11,716 bases of DNA. Origin: Legionella genomosp. 1 (lineage in GTDB: Bacteria > Pseudomonadota > Gammaproteobacteria > Legionellales > Legionellaceae). A program made the position numbers and the translations under genes. The stretch covers positions 1 through 11,716 of the forward strand of contig CAMDBQ010000026.1 in the NCBI GenBank assembly GCA_945889365.1, read 5' to 3'. Shown here one piece after another: positions 1 through 6,137 of this stretch. Positions within the stretch are counted from its first letter, which is position 1. Each line of letters starts with the position of its first letter. Under the pieces are notes generated by a model, which saw nothing but the letters and a program-made list of their open reading frames with translations, did no database searches and was not told the origin of the DNA.

Positions 1-311
1 TTAATGCAATAAAATCTAAAAATGACAAAGGAGAAATGGTTTACCGACTACCCCATGATGTTGCGCCGCCATCAATCAGCACTACGTTGGCAGAGTTAAT
101 TATCGATGTGATTGCAAATGAATCGATGATTATCATTAAAACCAGCCCAGGATCTGCATCTCTTATCGCACGAATCATTGATGACAAACGCTGCCAAGTA
201 ATCGGAACGATCGCCGGTGATGATACTATTTTTGTCGCACCAGAATCGGTTGAAAAAATTAATGTAACATTTTCCTTAATATGTGCTTTTCTAGGAGTTA
301 TTGGTGCATAA
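1..311 (+). CDS. argR: Arginine repressor ArgR, C-terminal part (5' end outside the window)
   Basis: The reading frame is open from the first bases of the window (frame starting at base 3) to the TAA at 309-311, so the N-terminal winged-helix DNA-binding domain is cut off by the window edge; the ATG at 36 is internal. About 100 residues remain. They match the ArgR hexamerisation and L-arginine-binding domain: a KGEMVYRLP segment leading into it, then GSASLIARIID (the family's GTA-x-x-IA region), and GTIAGDDTIFVAP, whose paired aspartates contact arginine in the family. In known family members ArgR binds ARG boxes as a hexamer with arginine as corepressor and shuts down arginine synthesis. The remaining length after the GDD motif is normal, so the C-terminus looks intact. 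The next gene starts 85 bp downstream on the same strand with its own ribosome binding site; I see no clear terminator between them. Identification is confident; which regulon it controls cannot be seen. Confidence 0.85.
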   Translation, partial: NAIKSKNDKGEMVYRLPHDVAPPSISTTLAELIIDVIANESMIIIKTSPGSASLIARIIDDKRCQVIGTIAGDDTIFVAPESVEKINVTFSLICAFLGVIGA

Positions 312-396
312 TGTAATTTGCAACGTCATCATGAACGCAGTGAAGGACCTCCATGACGCTGGGAATTAATTTTAAACGATTAAATGGAGTTTAACA

Positions 397-2025
397 GTGG
401 AACACGAAACAATGGAGTACGATGTAGTCATCGTTGGCGCGGGACCTGCCGGACTGTCTGCGGCCATTAAACTCAAACAATTAGCTCAGCAAAACAATAC
501 CGAGGTCAGCGTTTGCATTCTCGAAAAAGGTGCTCAAGTTGGCGCGCATATCTTATCCGGTGCCGTTCTTGAGCCCCGCAGCTTGCAATCCTTGCTGCCA
601 GATACCTGGCAAACCGCCCCACTCGATACGCAGGTAACTCACGACTCATTCTATTTCTTAACTAAAAAGCGAGCTTTCCATCTGCCTACGCCCAGGCCTA
701 TGCAAAACCAGGGTAATTACATCATAAGCCTTGGCGAATTGTGCCAGTTTCTAGCAACACAAGCCGAAGCCCTTGGTTGCGAAATTTATCCAGGATTTGC
801 CGGGTCTGAAGTACTGTACAATACTCAAGATCAGGTAATCGGCGTATCAACAGGTCCTGTAGGCATTGATAAGGCCGGCAAAAAAACAGTTAATTATCAA
901 CCCGGAATGAATCTGCACGCCAAACAGACCCTATTTGCTGAAGGATGCCGCGGTCAATTAAGCCAACATCTCATGAATCGCTTTCTATTACGCAAAGCTG
1001 TTCAGCCGCAAACTTATGGCTTAGGCATTAAAGAAATATGGGAAATTCCTACTGAAAAGCATCAACAAGGTCAAGTGATACATACCGTTGGTTGGCCAAT
1101 GAATAATGCGACCTACGGCGGATCATTTATATATCATCTATCTGCAAACCGCGTGGCACTCGGCTTTGTAATTGGACTGGATTATAAAAACACCTGGCTG
1201 AATCCATTTGCTGAAATGCAACGTTTTAAAACCCATCCTTTGGTCAGTGAGTTATTAACTGGCGGCGAACGAGTAGCTTATGGCGCACGTGCTTTGAATG
1301 AAGGCGGCTGGCAATCGTTGCCGAAACTGACCTTCCCAGGCGGCGCATTAATCGGCGATGGGGCAGGTTTTCTCAACGTGCCTAAAATCAAAGGCATTCA
1401 TACCGCGATGGAATCTGGCATGCTCGCGGCAAGCGCTTGCTTTGAATCGTTAAAAATTGAGCAGCAAGGCCAAATTGAACTCGTAAGCTTCCCCGAAAAA
1501 ATCAAGCAATCCTGGATGGCAGACGAGTTATATAAAGCTCGCAACATTCGCCCAGGCTTTCGTCATGGCTTACTCTTAGGATTAGCAAATGCGGCCTTTG
1601 AAACCTACATTACCCAAGGAAAGTCACCTTGGACACTAACAAATCACGCCGATAATTTAACGCTGAAGCCCGCTGATCAATCGAAGAAAATCGATTACCC
1701 AAAACCCGACGGTGTTCTCACGTTTGATTTGTTATCATCCGTCTATTTAACCAATACCTACCACGAAGAAAATCAACCGGTTCATCTTAAATTAGCAAAT
1801 ACATCATTAGCGATCTCTGTAAATTACAAACAATACGCATCACCAGAAACCCGCTACTGCCCAGCCGGCGTTTACGAAATATTACAAGAAGAAGAGGGTC
1901 CAAAACTACAAATCAACGGACAAAACTGCATTCACTGCAAAACCTGTGATATCAAAGATCCACGCCAAAATATAATATGGATCGCACCCGAAGGCGGTGG
2001 TGGGCCAAACTATGTAGGGATGTAA
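397..2025 (+). CDS. Electron transfer flavoprotein-ubiquinone oxidoreductase (ETF-QO, ETFDH family)
   Basis: This 542-residue protein is full length for ETF-QO. It takes electrons from reduced electron transfer flavoprotein, fed by acyl-CoA and other dehydrogenases, and passes them to ubiquinone at the inner membrane. Seen in the sequence: an N-terminal FAD Rossmann motif GAGPAG at residues 14-19; the family segment HILSGAVLEP near residue 50; the central GWPMNNATYGGSFIYHL stretch of the quinone/FAD domain; a second FAD contact LIGDGAGFLNVPKIKG; and a C-terminal 4Fe-4S domain with Cys488 (RYCPAGVYE) and Cys511, Cys514 and Cys517 (CIHCKTCDIKDP). All four cluster cysteines are present, so it should be active. 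The start is GTG at 397, with GGAG at 386-389 seven bases upstream; an ATG at codon 6 is an alternative but has no better site. The partner genes etfA and etfB are not in this window. A candidate terminator follows at 2045-2073. Confidence 0.95.
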   Translation: MEHETMEYDVVIVGAGPAGLSAAIKLKQLAQQNNTEVSVCILEKGAQVGAHILSGAVLEPRSLQSLLPDTWQTAPLDTQVTHDSFYFLTKKRAFHLPTPRPMQNQGNYIISLGELCQFLATQAEALGCEIYPGFAGSEVLYNTQDQVIGVSTGPVGIDKAGKKTVNYQPGMNLHAKQTLFAEGCRGQLSQHLMNRFLLRKAVQPQTYGLGIKEIWEIPTEKHQQGQVIHTVGWPMNNATYGGSFIYHLSANRVALGFVIGLDYKNTWLNPFAEMQRFKTHPLVSELLTGGERVAYGARALNEGGWQSLPKLTFPGGALIGDGAGFLNVPKIKGIHTAMESGMLAASACFESLKIEQQGQIELVSFPEKIKQSWMADELYKARNIRPGFRHGLLLGLANAAFETYITQGKSPWTLTNHADNLTLKPADQSKKIDYPKPDGVLTFDLLSSVYLTNTYHEENQPVHLKLANTSLAISVNYKQYASPETRYCPAGVYEILQEEEGPKLQINGQNCIHCKTCDIKDPRQNIIWIAPEGGGGPNYVGM

Positions 2026-2310
2026 ACGATATTTGCAGCGTAGCAACTGGGTGATGATTAAAGCCAGTTTTTTAAAGGATTTCCAGCCTTTATGAAAAAA
2101 GCCTTCGCACAATTTTCTGTTCGCCACACTGATTTAACGATGGAATCTTGCCAAATTAATCGGCATGTTGCTACTTCAGTCGTAGGAGGCGCAAAGCGCC
2201 AGTGACGTGCCCAACAAAATGGGGTTCGCCCAGACTCTCTGTTCATCACATTGCTGTCTTGCCATTTGTAAAAGGGAAAGGTAGACTTGCCATCGCACAC
2301 CATCTAAAAA
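2026..2310. other. Intergenic stretch with no supported gene; possible repeat
   Basis: About 285 bases lie between the ETF-QO stop and the tRNA. Overlapping minus-strand frames exist here, but they start inside or run into the tRNA and the ETF-QO gene, lack ribosome binding sites and show no recognisable domain. Visible structure: a perfect GC-rich hairpin GGCGC-AAA-GCGCC at 2188-2200, and three short copies of CTTGCCA in the right half. It could hold the tRNA promoter or be a copy of a dispersed non-coding repeat; I cannot tell which from one copy. Confidence 0.3.
2045..2073 (+). terminator. Candidate intrinsic terminator after the ETF-QO gene
   Basis: AACTGG at 2045-2050 pairs with CCAGTT at 2064-2069 around a 13-base loop, and the right arm runs straight into a T tract ending at 2073. 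It starts 19 bases after the ETF-QO stop codon. The stem is only six pairs and the loop is large, so this is a moderate call. Confidence 0.4.
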
Positions 2311-2387
2311 GTCCCAGTGGCGCAGCTGGATAGCGCGGCCCCCTCCTAAGGGGCAGGTCGCAGGTTCAAATCCTGCCTGGGACACCA
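2311..2387 (+). tRNA. tRNA-Arg, anticodon CCT
   Basis: A complete 77-base cloverleaf can be folded by hand. Acceptor arm GTCCCAG (2311-2317) pairs with CTGGGAC (2377-2383). The D stem is GCGC/GCGC. The anticodon stem GCCCC (2338-2342)/GGGGC (2350-2354) holds loop CTCCTAA, with anticodon CCT at 2345-2347, which reads the AGG arginine codon. The T stem GCAGG/CCTGC holds loop TTCAAAT. Discriminator A2384 and an encoded CCA (2385-2387) follow. The 3' half from 2342 onward is duplicated at 11318, marking this gene as the integration site of the island; because the site is rebuilt on integration, the tRNA stays intact. Confidence 0.97.
2342..2373 (+). repeat. attL: left direct repeat in the tRNA-Arg 3' half
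   Basis: Thirty-two bases, from the last base of the 5' anticodon stem through the anticodon loop and into the T stem, are identical to 11318-11349 (offset 8976). With mismatches, similarity continues to the shared GTTACG at 2401-2406, about 65 bp in all. Known P4-type integrases often cross over in the anticodon loop, which fits the left limit of identity. Confidence 0.85.
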
Positions 2388-2442
2388 ATTAAATCAACAA
2401 GTTACGCTTGATATATTTTTATTATAGAGATGATTTAATTTT

Positions 2443-2466
2443 CAGGGATAACCACAGGGATAACCA
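2443..2466 (+). repeat. Perfect tandem 12-bp repeat beside attL, candidate integrase arm sites
   Basis: CAGGGATAACCA occurs twice head to tail, at 2443-2454 and 2455-2466. A related pair sits at almost the same distance from the right att copy. Repeated short sites flanking an att core are typical of the arm sites bound by the N-terminal domain of tyrosine integrases; that role is inferred from position. Confidence 0.5.
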
Positions 2467-2493
2467 AAACAATTGGTACTAAATTCACAGTAG

Positions 2494-3225
2494 TTAATTT
2501 GAACAACTATTTTCCATCTTTTTAGATAGTATTTGAATAAATATGTATATTCGAGGCTTATCTGAAGTACCATTTACTTTTTCTATCCATGCATCAGCAA
2601 TACGATCATCATCCATCCAATCAATAAATGTTGAAATCAACCCTCTGGGAACGTAGCCTATCTGTTGAGCTTTACCATCCATAATATCAATTGCTACTTC
2701 TTTGGTGACATGGTGATGTTGAATAGGAGAAAAAGCTACAGGGGTACCAATGTTCATTTCACTAGAATGATTACTAACCACATGCCGATATCCAGCGGCT
2801 TCAATTAACAGCTCGCAAGCACTATCAGCATTGTTAAACGGATGAATAATAGAGAATCCATCTGATGGCAACTTTGCTCCCGAATAACCTAATAGTGCGA
2901 AATCGCTAAACGTGCTACTGCTCTTTAACCTTAACGCTTCTAAATATTGTGGAAAATCACCTCTTGATCTGGGTGGCAAGCGACGCATAAATGCGTCCAA
3001 AACATGATGATGCGTTTTTTGAATATCTTGAAACGCTGGGTATGATTCAAAACCCATTTTTTGGGCTTTAATAAAATCTGCTGTATCAACTAAATAAGTG
3101 AGATTAACATCTTCGCCAACGTGGTTAATTTCCGCAACAATATAGCGCGTTCGATGTTTTTCATCTAATGATTGCCAAGCTAGCAAAAGCTTTGTCGGCT
3201 CAATAATGTGTTCAATAAAATGCAT
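2494..3225 (-). CDS. HIRAN-domain protein, partner of the upstream HipA-like kinase
   Basis: I choose the ATG at 3225 (243 residues). An in-frame TTG at 3267 would add 14 residues but would overlap the kinase gene, while the ATG lies 2 bp after the kinase stop, with GGGTG a few bases upstream. The C-terminal region, about residues 139-225, reads as a HIRAN domain: GYRHVV, then GTPVAFSPIQ, an EVAIDIMDGKAQQIGYVPR core (the family's A-I-x-V and iGYvPr signature), and a closing strand PRIYIFIQI. HIRAN domains occur fused or next to DNA-processing enzymes and HipA-like kinases, and in eukaryotes some bind DNA 3' ends. The N-terminal part (about 28-100), with TYLVDTADF and FMRRLPPRSRGDFPQYL, has a layout that could correspond to the N-terminal subdomain missing from the kinase; that is inference. 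No signal peptide or membrane segment is seen. A role as antitoxin or regulator of the kinase is plausible, not shown. Confidence 0.7.
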   Translation of the reverse strand: MHFIEHIIEPTKLLLAWQSLDEKHRTRYIVAEINHVGEDVNLTYLVDTADFIKAQKMGFESYPAFQDIQKTHHHVLDAFMRRLPPRSRGDFPQYLEALRLKSSSTFSDFALLGYSGAKLPSDGFSIIHPFNNADSACELLIEAAGYRHVVSNHSSEMNIGTPVAFSPIQHHHVTKEVAIDIMDGKAQQIGYVPRGLISTFIDWMDDDRIADAWIEKVNGTSDKPRIYIFIQILSKKMENSCSN

Positions 3226-3227
3226 AA

Positions 3228-4178
3228 CTAACACCCAAGCGCTTTCAATATACGATGATATCGCCAATTTAATAATTTTAGCATAAATGAAGCTCGATCC
3301 GTTGTTAATACCACAGGAACATTAAATTTAATAAGATCACTCAATATACGCTCAAAAACACTTTCATCGATCATTTTCAAACAATCTAACATTATTTTCT
3401 TCGCTTCAGGAAATACTTCTATCAATTTAATAAGCATTTCACAATGCTTTGTACTCTGAGTGTCAGCGATTGTCCATTTCATATGATGCCAACCCTTGGA
3501 TACATAATTTTCAATATATTGAGCAGTATCAAACTTGTTAAAATTACACGCCTTAATTTCATGCCCCATGCTTGTTCCATTATCAAACACAGGACAAAGA
3601 CGTAATTTTTTAGCATATCCATCAGGGGTTTCAATAACGCACCAATTGTCTTGGTGACGATCGGTGTTGCCAATCAGTGCGTCAAATAAAAACGCTTTTG
3701 CCCAATATTCTTTCCAATCCAGCGCTATCGTTGACTGAGATTGTAGCTCCTCAAAAATTTGTATAACAGTAGCGAAATTATGCTGCTTTCCCTTCTTCCG
3801 ATCAAAATCGGGAATGTATTGTTGGCAATAATCTCCACCGGGGGTCGAGCTCGCATCAGTGGGTGATAAAAACCACTCTATTAGTGCCGCAGACTGGTCC
3901 GCCTTACTATCATATGCCGTAAATGCAGGAGGAACAGGCACATCCATAGAAGAGCCAAGACGATATGCAAAAATCTCCATCCAAAATTGCTCTGGATAAT
4001 TATGGGATGATCGCTTGAAAAGATATCGACTGTTAGGCTTTAAATAATCATAAGGCGCGGGATCTGGGCAATAAAGCAAAGTCTTGTCGCGCGCGCCTTC
4101 TGGATACTGAGCATATTGATCATCTCTATACCAAAAAGCAACATCGATTGCTTCGTTGTTATTTTGAGCAAAATTCAT
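3228..4178 (-). CDS. HipA/CtkA-like protein kinase, short form
   Basis: The 316-residue product carries the HipA-type kinase signatures: a candidate ATP-binding lysine K55 in RYLFKRS; acidic residues at 63-68 that could supply the paired glutamate; the catalytic loop IGNTDRHQDNW at 169-179 with D173, H175 and N178; and a metal-binding D199 in CPVFDNGTS. HipA phosphorylates glutamyl-tRNA synthetase and causes growth arrest; H. pylori CtkA is a relative with a similar compact layout. Standard HipA is about 440 residues and has an extra N-terminal subdomain absent here, so this is a short form. No HipB-like repressor lies beside it; the gene 2 bp downstream encodes a HIRAN protein and is very likely cotranscribed. 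A candidate promoter and a 17-bp palindrome lie upstream. The start is ATG at 4178 with only a weak GAGA ribosome binding site. The substrate cannot be predicted; a toxin-like or signalling kinase is the likely role. Confidence 0.78.
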   Translation of the reverse strand: MNFAQNNNEAIDVAFWYRDDQYAQYPEGARDKTLLYCPDPAPYDYLKPNSRYLFKRSSHNYPEQFWMEIFAYRLGSSMDVPVPPAFTAYDSKADQSAALIEWFLSPTDASSTPGGDYCQQYIPDFDRKKGKQHNFATVIQIFEELQSQSTIALDWKEYWAKAFLFDALIGNTDRHQDNWCVIETPDGYAKKLRLCPVFDNGTSMGHEIKACNFNKFDTAQYIENYVSKGWHHMKWTIADTQSTKHCEMLIKLIEVFPEAKKIMLDCLKMIDESVFERILSDLIKFNVPVVLTTDRASFMLKLLNWRYHRILKALGC

Positions 4179-4242
4179 AACTAATTCTCAAAAGGCATAA
4201 AAAATAGAGTCCGATATACTATGGTATTTAATCAGCGCTTAC

Positions 4243-4259
4243 TAGCATCGCAGATGCTA
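4243..4259. promoter_or_regulatory. 17-bp palindrome upstream of the kinase gene, candidate operator
   Basis: TAGCATC (4243-4249) and GATGCTA (4253-4259) form a perfect inverted repeat with a 3-base centre, 64 bp before the kinase start and just downstream of the candidate promoter. It could be an operator or a small 5' UTR hairpin. A 7-bp arm pair is expected by chance about once per window, so position is the only support. Confidence 0.3.
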
Positions 4260-4277
4260 CCATGGACAGCGAATAAT

Positions 4278-4305
4278 TGTCTAATTTTTTATCTATGTAA
4301 GTCAA
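4278..4305 (-). promoter_or_regulatory. Candidate promoter of the kinase/HIRAN pair
   Basis: On the minus strand, TTGACT (4305-4300) is a good -35 box. It is followed after 16 bases by TAGACA (4283-4278), a poor -10 box. It faces the kinase gene and is the best match I found in the 221-bp gap. Confidence 0.3.
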
Positions 4306-4382
4306 TTATTGTTTATTGCTCCCAGCTCAATTATGATGATCTGGTCAAACACTCTGGTATCTAGCCCCCTGTGGCCTTCATA

Positions 4383-4398
4383 TTCTTTAACTAAAGAA
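4383..4398. repeat. AT-rich inverted repeat just after the repeat-protein gene
   Basis: TTCTTTA (4383-4389) and TAAAGAA (4392-4398) form a perfect inverted repeat ending two bases beyond the stop codon of the minus-strand gene. It could act as a weak terminator, but it has no GC pairs to speak of and no long T tract. Confidence 0.25.
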
Positions 4399-4399
4399 A

Positions 4400-5296
4400 T
4401 CATTCACTATTCCCTGAAACAGCAAGCCCATAAGGAACATATATATTTCGTACGGCGTCATCTTGATTAGCAAAAGCAGAAAATCGATGCCACCAATTAT
4501 TTCCTCCGTCATAAGTTACGAAGCTAATGGGCTCCCATTGCCATGTTGGTTGACGACCACCTGCAGAAACATATCCAATTGCCGTACAGTACTCGCCGTT
4601 ATTATTACATGTAATCGCATTAAATGTCCCCTTGTAATGTCTAGGTAAATTATCCTGAATCACCCAGCTTGAACCTCCGTCAATGCTTTTATAAATAATC
4701 GGCACAGAATTTTTTTCCCCAGCAGCCATACAATATTGATCATTATTTTGGCTACATGTAACTGCATTAAGAGCACCACCTTCGGTTGATTCAGGGATAT
4801 AAGATGTCCGGTCATCTCCTCCATTGGCCGTTCTGTAAATTATTGGCTTATGAGGCTCTTTTAAAAATCCAACAGCAATACAATTTTGCCCATTATTATT
4901 ACAGGTAACTGACTGCAGCGATGCTCCTGATCCACCAATATGTTCGTCAATAACTTTGACAGTCCAATTTATACCGCCATCTATACTGGTATAAGCTAAA
5001 AATGATGTGGCATTGTAGATTTTACCGTCCCGCGAACTACTATGATTCCCAACCGCGGTACAATATTGACCATTACTACCACTGCAAGAAACAGCCTGAA
5101 GTACAGTACCATAAGTCCCAAATGATTCCGGATAGTTCGGTGCCCAACTTTTTCCACTATCTGAACTTGTATATACAATCGGGGCGATATGACTTTTGGG
5201 AGCGCTATATCCACCAACAGCAACACAATACTCTCCGTTCTCACCATTGCAAGTTATGCCATTGATGCCGCCAGAGACTCCGGTCTGTTTTCCCAT
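4400..5296 (-). CDS. Asp-box repeat protein with paired cysteines, 5'-truncated by the transposon
   Basis: The 298-residue frame is made of five repeats of about 50-60 residues. Each opens with a hydrophobic-AxTC motif, has a second cysteine seven or eight residues on (for example ITCNNNGEYCTAIGY) and most end in an Asp-box such as TSIDGGINW. Such repeats usually form blades of a beta-propeller, as in sialidase/BNR proteins; the regular cysteine pairs suggest disulfides and an exported protein. No signal peptide is present because the 5' end is missing. The listed ATG at 5296 is internal: upstream the frame continues as TSHDEEVSWEPHV, matching another Asp-box, until a TGA at 5338-5336, where transposon sequence begins. 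Similarity therefore reaches about 5335, and the remaining blades and signal sequence are not found on the other side of the transposon. Probably a dead remnant, though the visible part has no internal stop. The function of this family is unknown to me. Confidence 0.6.
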   Translation of the reverse strand: MGKQTGVSGGINGITCNGENGEYCVAVGGYSAPKSHIAPIVYTSSDSGKSWAPNYPESFGTYGTVLQAVSCSGSNGQYCTAVGNHSSSRDGKIYNATSFLAYTSIDGGINWTVKVIDEHIGGSGASLQSVTCNNNGQNCIAVGFLKEPHKPIIYRTANGGDDRTSYIPESTEGGALNAVTCSQNNDQYCMAAGEKNSVPIIYKSIDGGSSWVIQDNLPRHYKGTFNAITCNNNGEYCTAIGYVSAGGRQPTWQWEPISFVTYDGGNNWWHRFSAFANQDDAVRNIYVPYGLAVSGNSE

Positions 5297-5378
5297 AACA
5301 TGAGGCTCCCAGCTAACTTCCTCATCATGACTGGTTCAGCCTGAACACTATATCCGATGGATTTACCCGTAATTTCAG

Positions 5379-5394
5379 CCACGTTCATTGATGG
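5379..5394 (+). repeat. Left subterminal transposase-site repeat
   Basis: CCACG-TTC-ATTGATGG matches the reverse complement of 8681-8696 at 13 of 16 positions. A second GATGG lies further out at 5356-5360. This is probably a transposase binding site. Confidence 0.45.
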
Positions 5395-5405
5395 ATAAAC
5401 AAAAA

Positions 5406-5442
5406 ACCCCTCACAAAGCTTGATTAAAACCTCATGAAGGGT
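5406..5442 (-). terminator. Candidate terminator at the transposon left end, minus strand
   Basis: On the plus strand ACCCCTCA (5406-5413) pairs with TGAAGGGT (5435-5442), with one mismatch. Read on the minus strand, the stem is followed at once by a run of six T (complement of A5401-A5406). It would stop transcription leaving the transposon toward the truncated repeat gene. The loop is long (21 bases). Confidence 0.35.
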
Positions 5443-5477
5443 ACTCTTATGTTCGACCAAGAACAAAGAGGCCTTAA

Positions 5478-6047
5478 ATGTATCATAAAATATTAAAAAC
5501 CCCCAGCTTTCATGCGCTATTTGTGTATATTGATGACGAATTAGCAGATAACACACGATCTGAAGCCTGTCCATATTGTGATGGATCCCTATATCAAGCA
5601 GATTACCCCCGCAGTCCCCTTGGGTTACCTGCGTCTTGTCGTGAGTATTATGATACTCGACGCAGCCTTTGCTGCGGAGATTGCCGAAAACGTGTGACGA
5701 CACCATCGGTTCGATTTTTTGGTCGGCGCCGTTTTCCGGCGGTGATTATGCTGCTTATTTCCGCGTTCATGTCGAGTGGCTCACGGCGTCGCTATCATCA
5801 AGTAAAACACTATTTTGGTATTAACATTAGCTTGCGAACTTGGGTGCGCTGGCGGCGTTGGTGGCAAGAATGTTTTATTGGCTCGGCCTTTTGGAAGCAA
5901 GCCAAAGCACACCTGCCGCTGACAGCCCTTGCTGGCTTGTTTCCACGTCAACTTATTCTGATTTACCCCGGTCGGCTTTCTGTGCGACTGGAGAAAGCCT
6001 TGCAGTTTTTGGCGCCACTGACAGCGGGCGATTATCGCGCTGTCTAA
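5478..6047 (+). CDS. Zinc-ribbon/HTH protein of the transposon (DUF6431-like)
   Basis: The first gene of the transposon encodes 189 residues. Cysteines C31-P-Y-C34 and C66-G-D-C69 (with extra C54 and C65) form a likely zinc ribbon in the N-terminal half. It is followed by a basic segment (RFFGRRRFP) and a helix-turn-helix-like stretch around residues 105-128 (RYHQVKHYFGINISLRTWVRWRRWW). The arrangement recalls proteins annotated as DUF6431 next to similar transposases; I recognise the pattern from memory only. A DNA-binding role is likely: target choice, end binding or regulation, analogous in position but not clearly in sequence to TniQ/TnsD. The start is ATG at 5478 with AGAGG at 5467-5471. 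The stop lies 90 bp before the transposase gene. A second frame overlaps its 3' end but shows no domain. No catalytic motif is seen. Confidence 0.65.
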   Translation: MYHKILKTPSFHALFVYIDDELADNTRSEACPYCDGSLYQADYPRSPLGLPASCREYYDTRRSLCCGDCRKRVTTPSVRFFGRRRFPAVIMLLISAFMSSGSRRRYHQVKHYFGINISLRTWVRWRRWWQECFIGSAFWKQAKAHLPLTALAGLFPRQLILIYPGRLSVRLEKALQFLAPLTAGDYRAV

Positions 6048-6137
6048 AGGAGGGTTGTATTCGCGCAGAGTATGCATATTTAGATCAACCAATATCTCAA
6101 GTAGACTCTGAAACTTCTTAAACAAGCAGGAGTTTTT

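Noticed and set aside
324..358. CGTCAT/ATGACG inverted repeat between argR and ETF-QO as a terminator
   Set aside because: Six-bp arms with a 23-base loop and no T tract; not distinguishable from chance.
2058..2303. Minus-strand open frame of 81 codons between ETF-QO and the tRNA
   Set aside because: No recognisable domain, no ribosome binding site, composition rich in W, R and C as in chance frames; treated as non-coding.
2176..2388. Minus-strand frame covering the tRNA
   Set aside because: It reads through the complement of the tRNA (the GFEPATCPLGGG-type peptide is the usual artefact of a tRNA antisense frame).
5254..5706. Minus-strand frame of 150 codons across the transposon left end
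   Set aside because: It joins unrelated DNA on both sides of the transposon junction, overlaps the subterminal repeats and is antisense to the zinc-ribbon gene.
5840..6121. Plus-strand frame of 93 codons at the end of the zinc-ribbon gene
   Set aside because: It overlaps a gene with better evidence in another frame and has no domain. I considered a frameshift extension of the zinc-ribbon protein, but that protein already has a plausible length.
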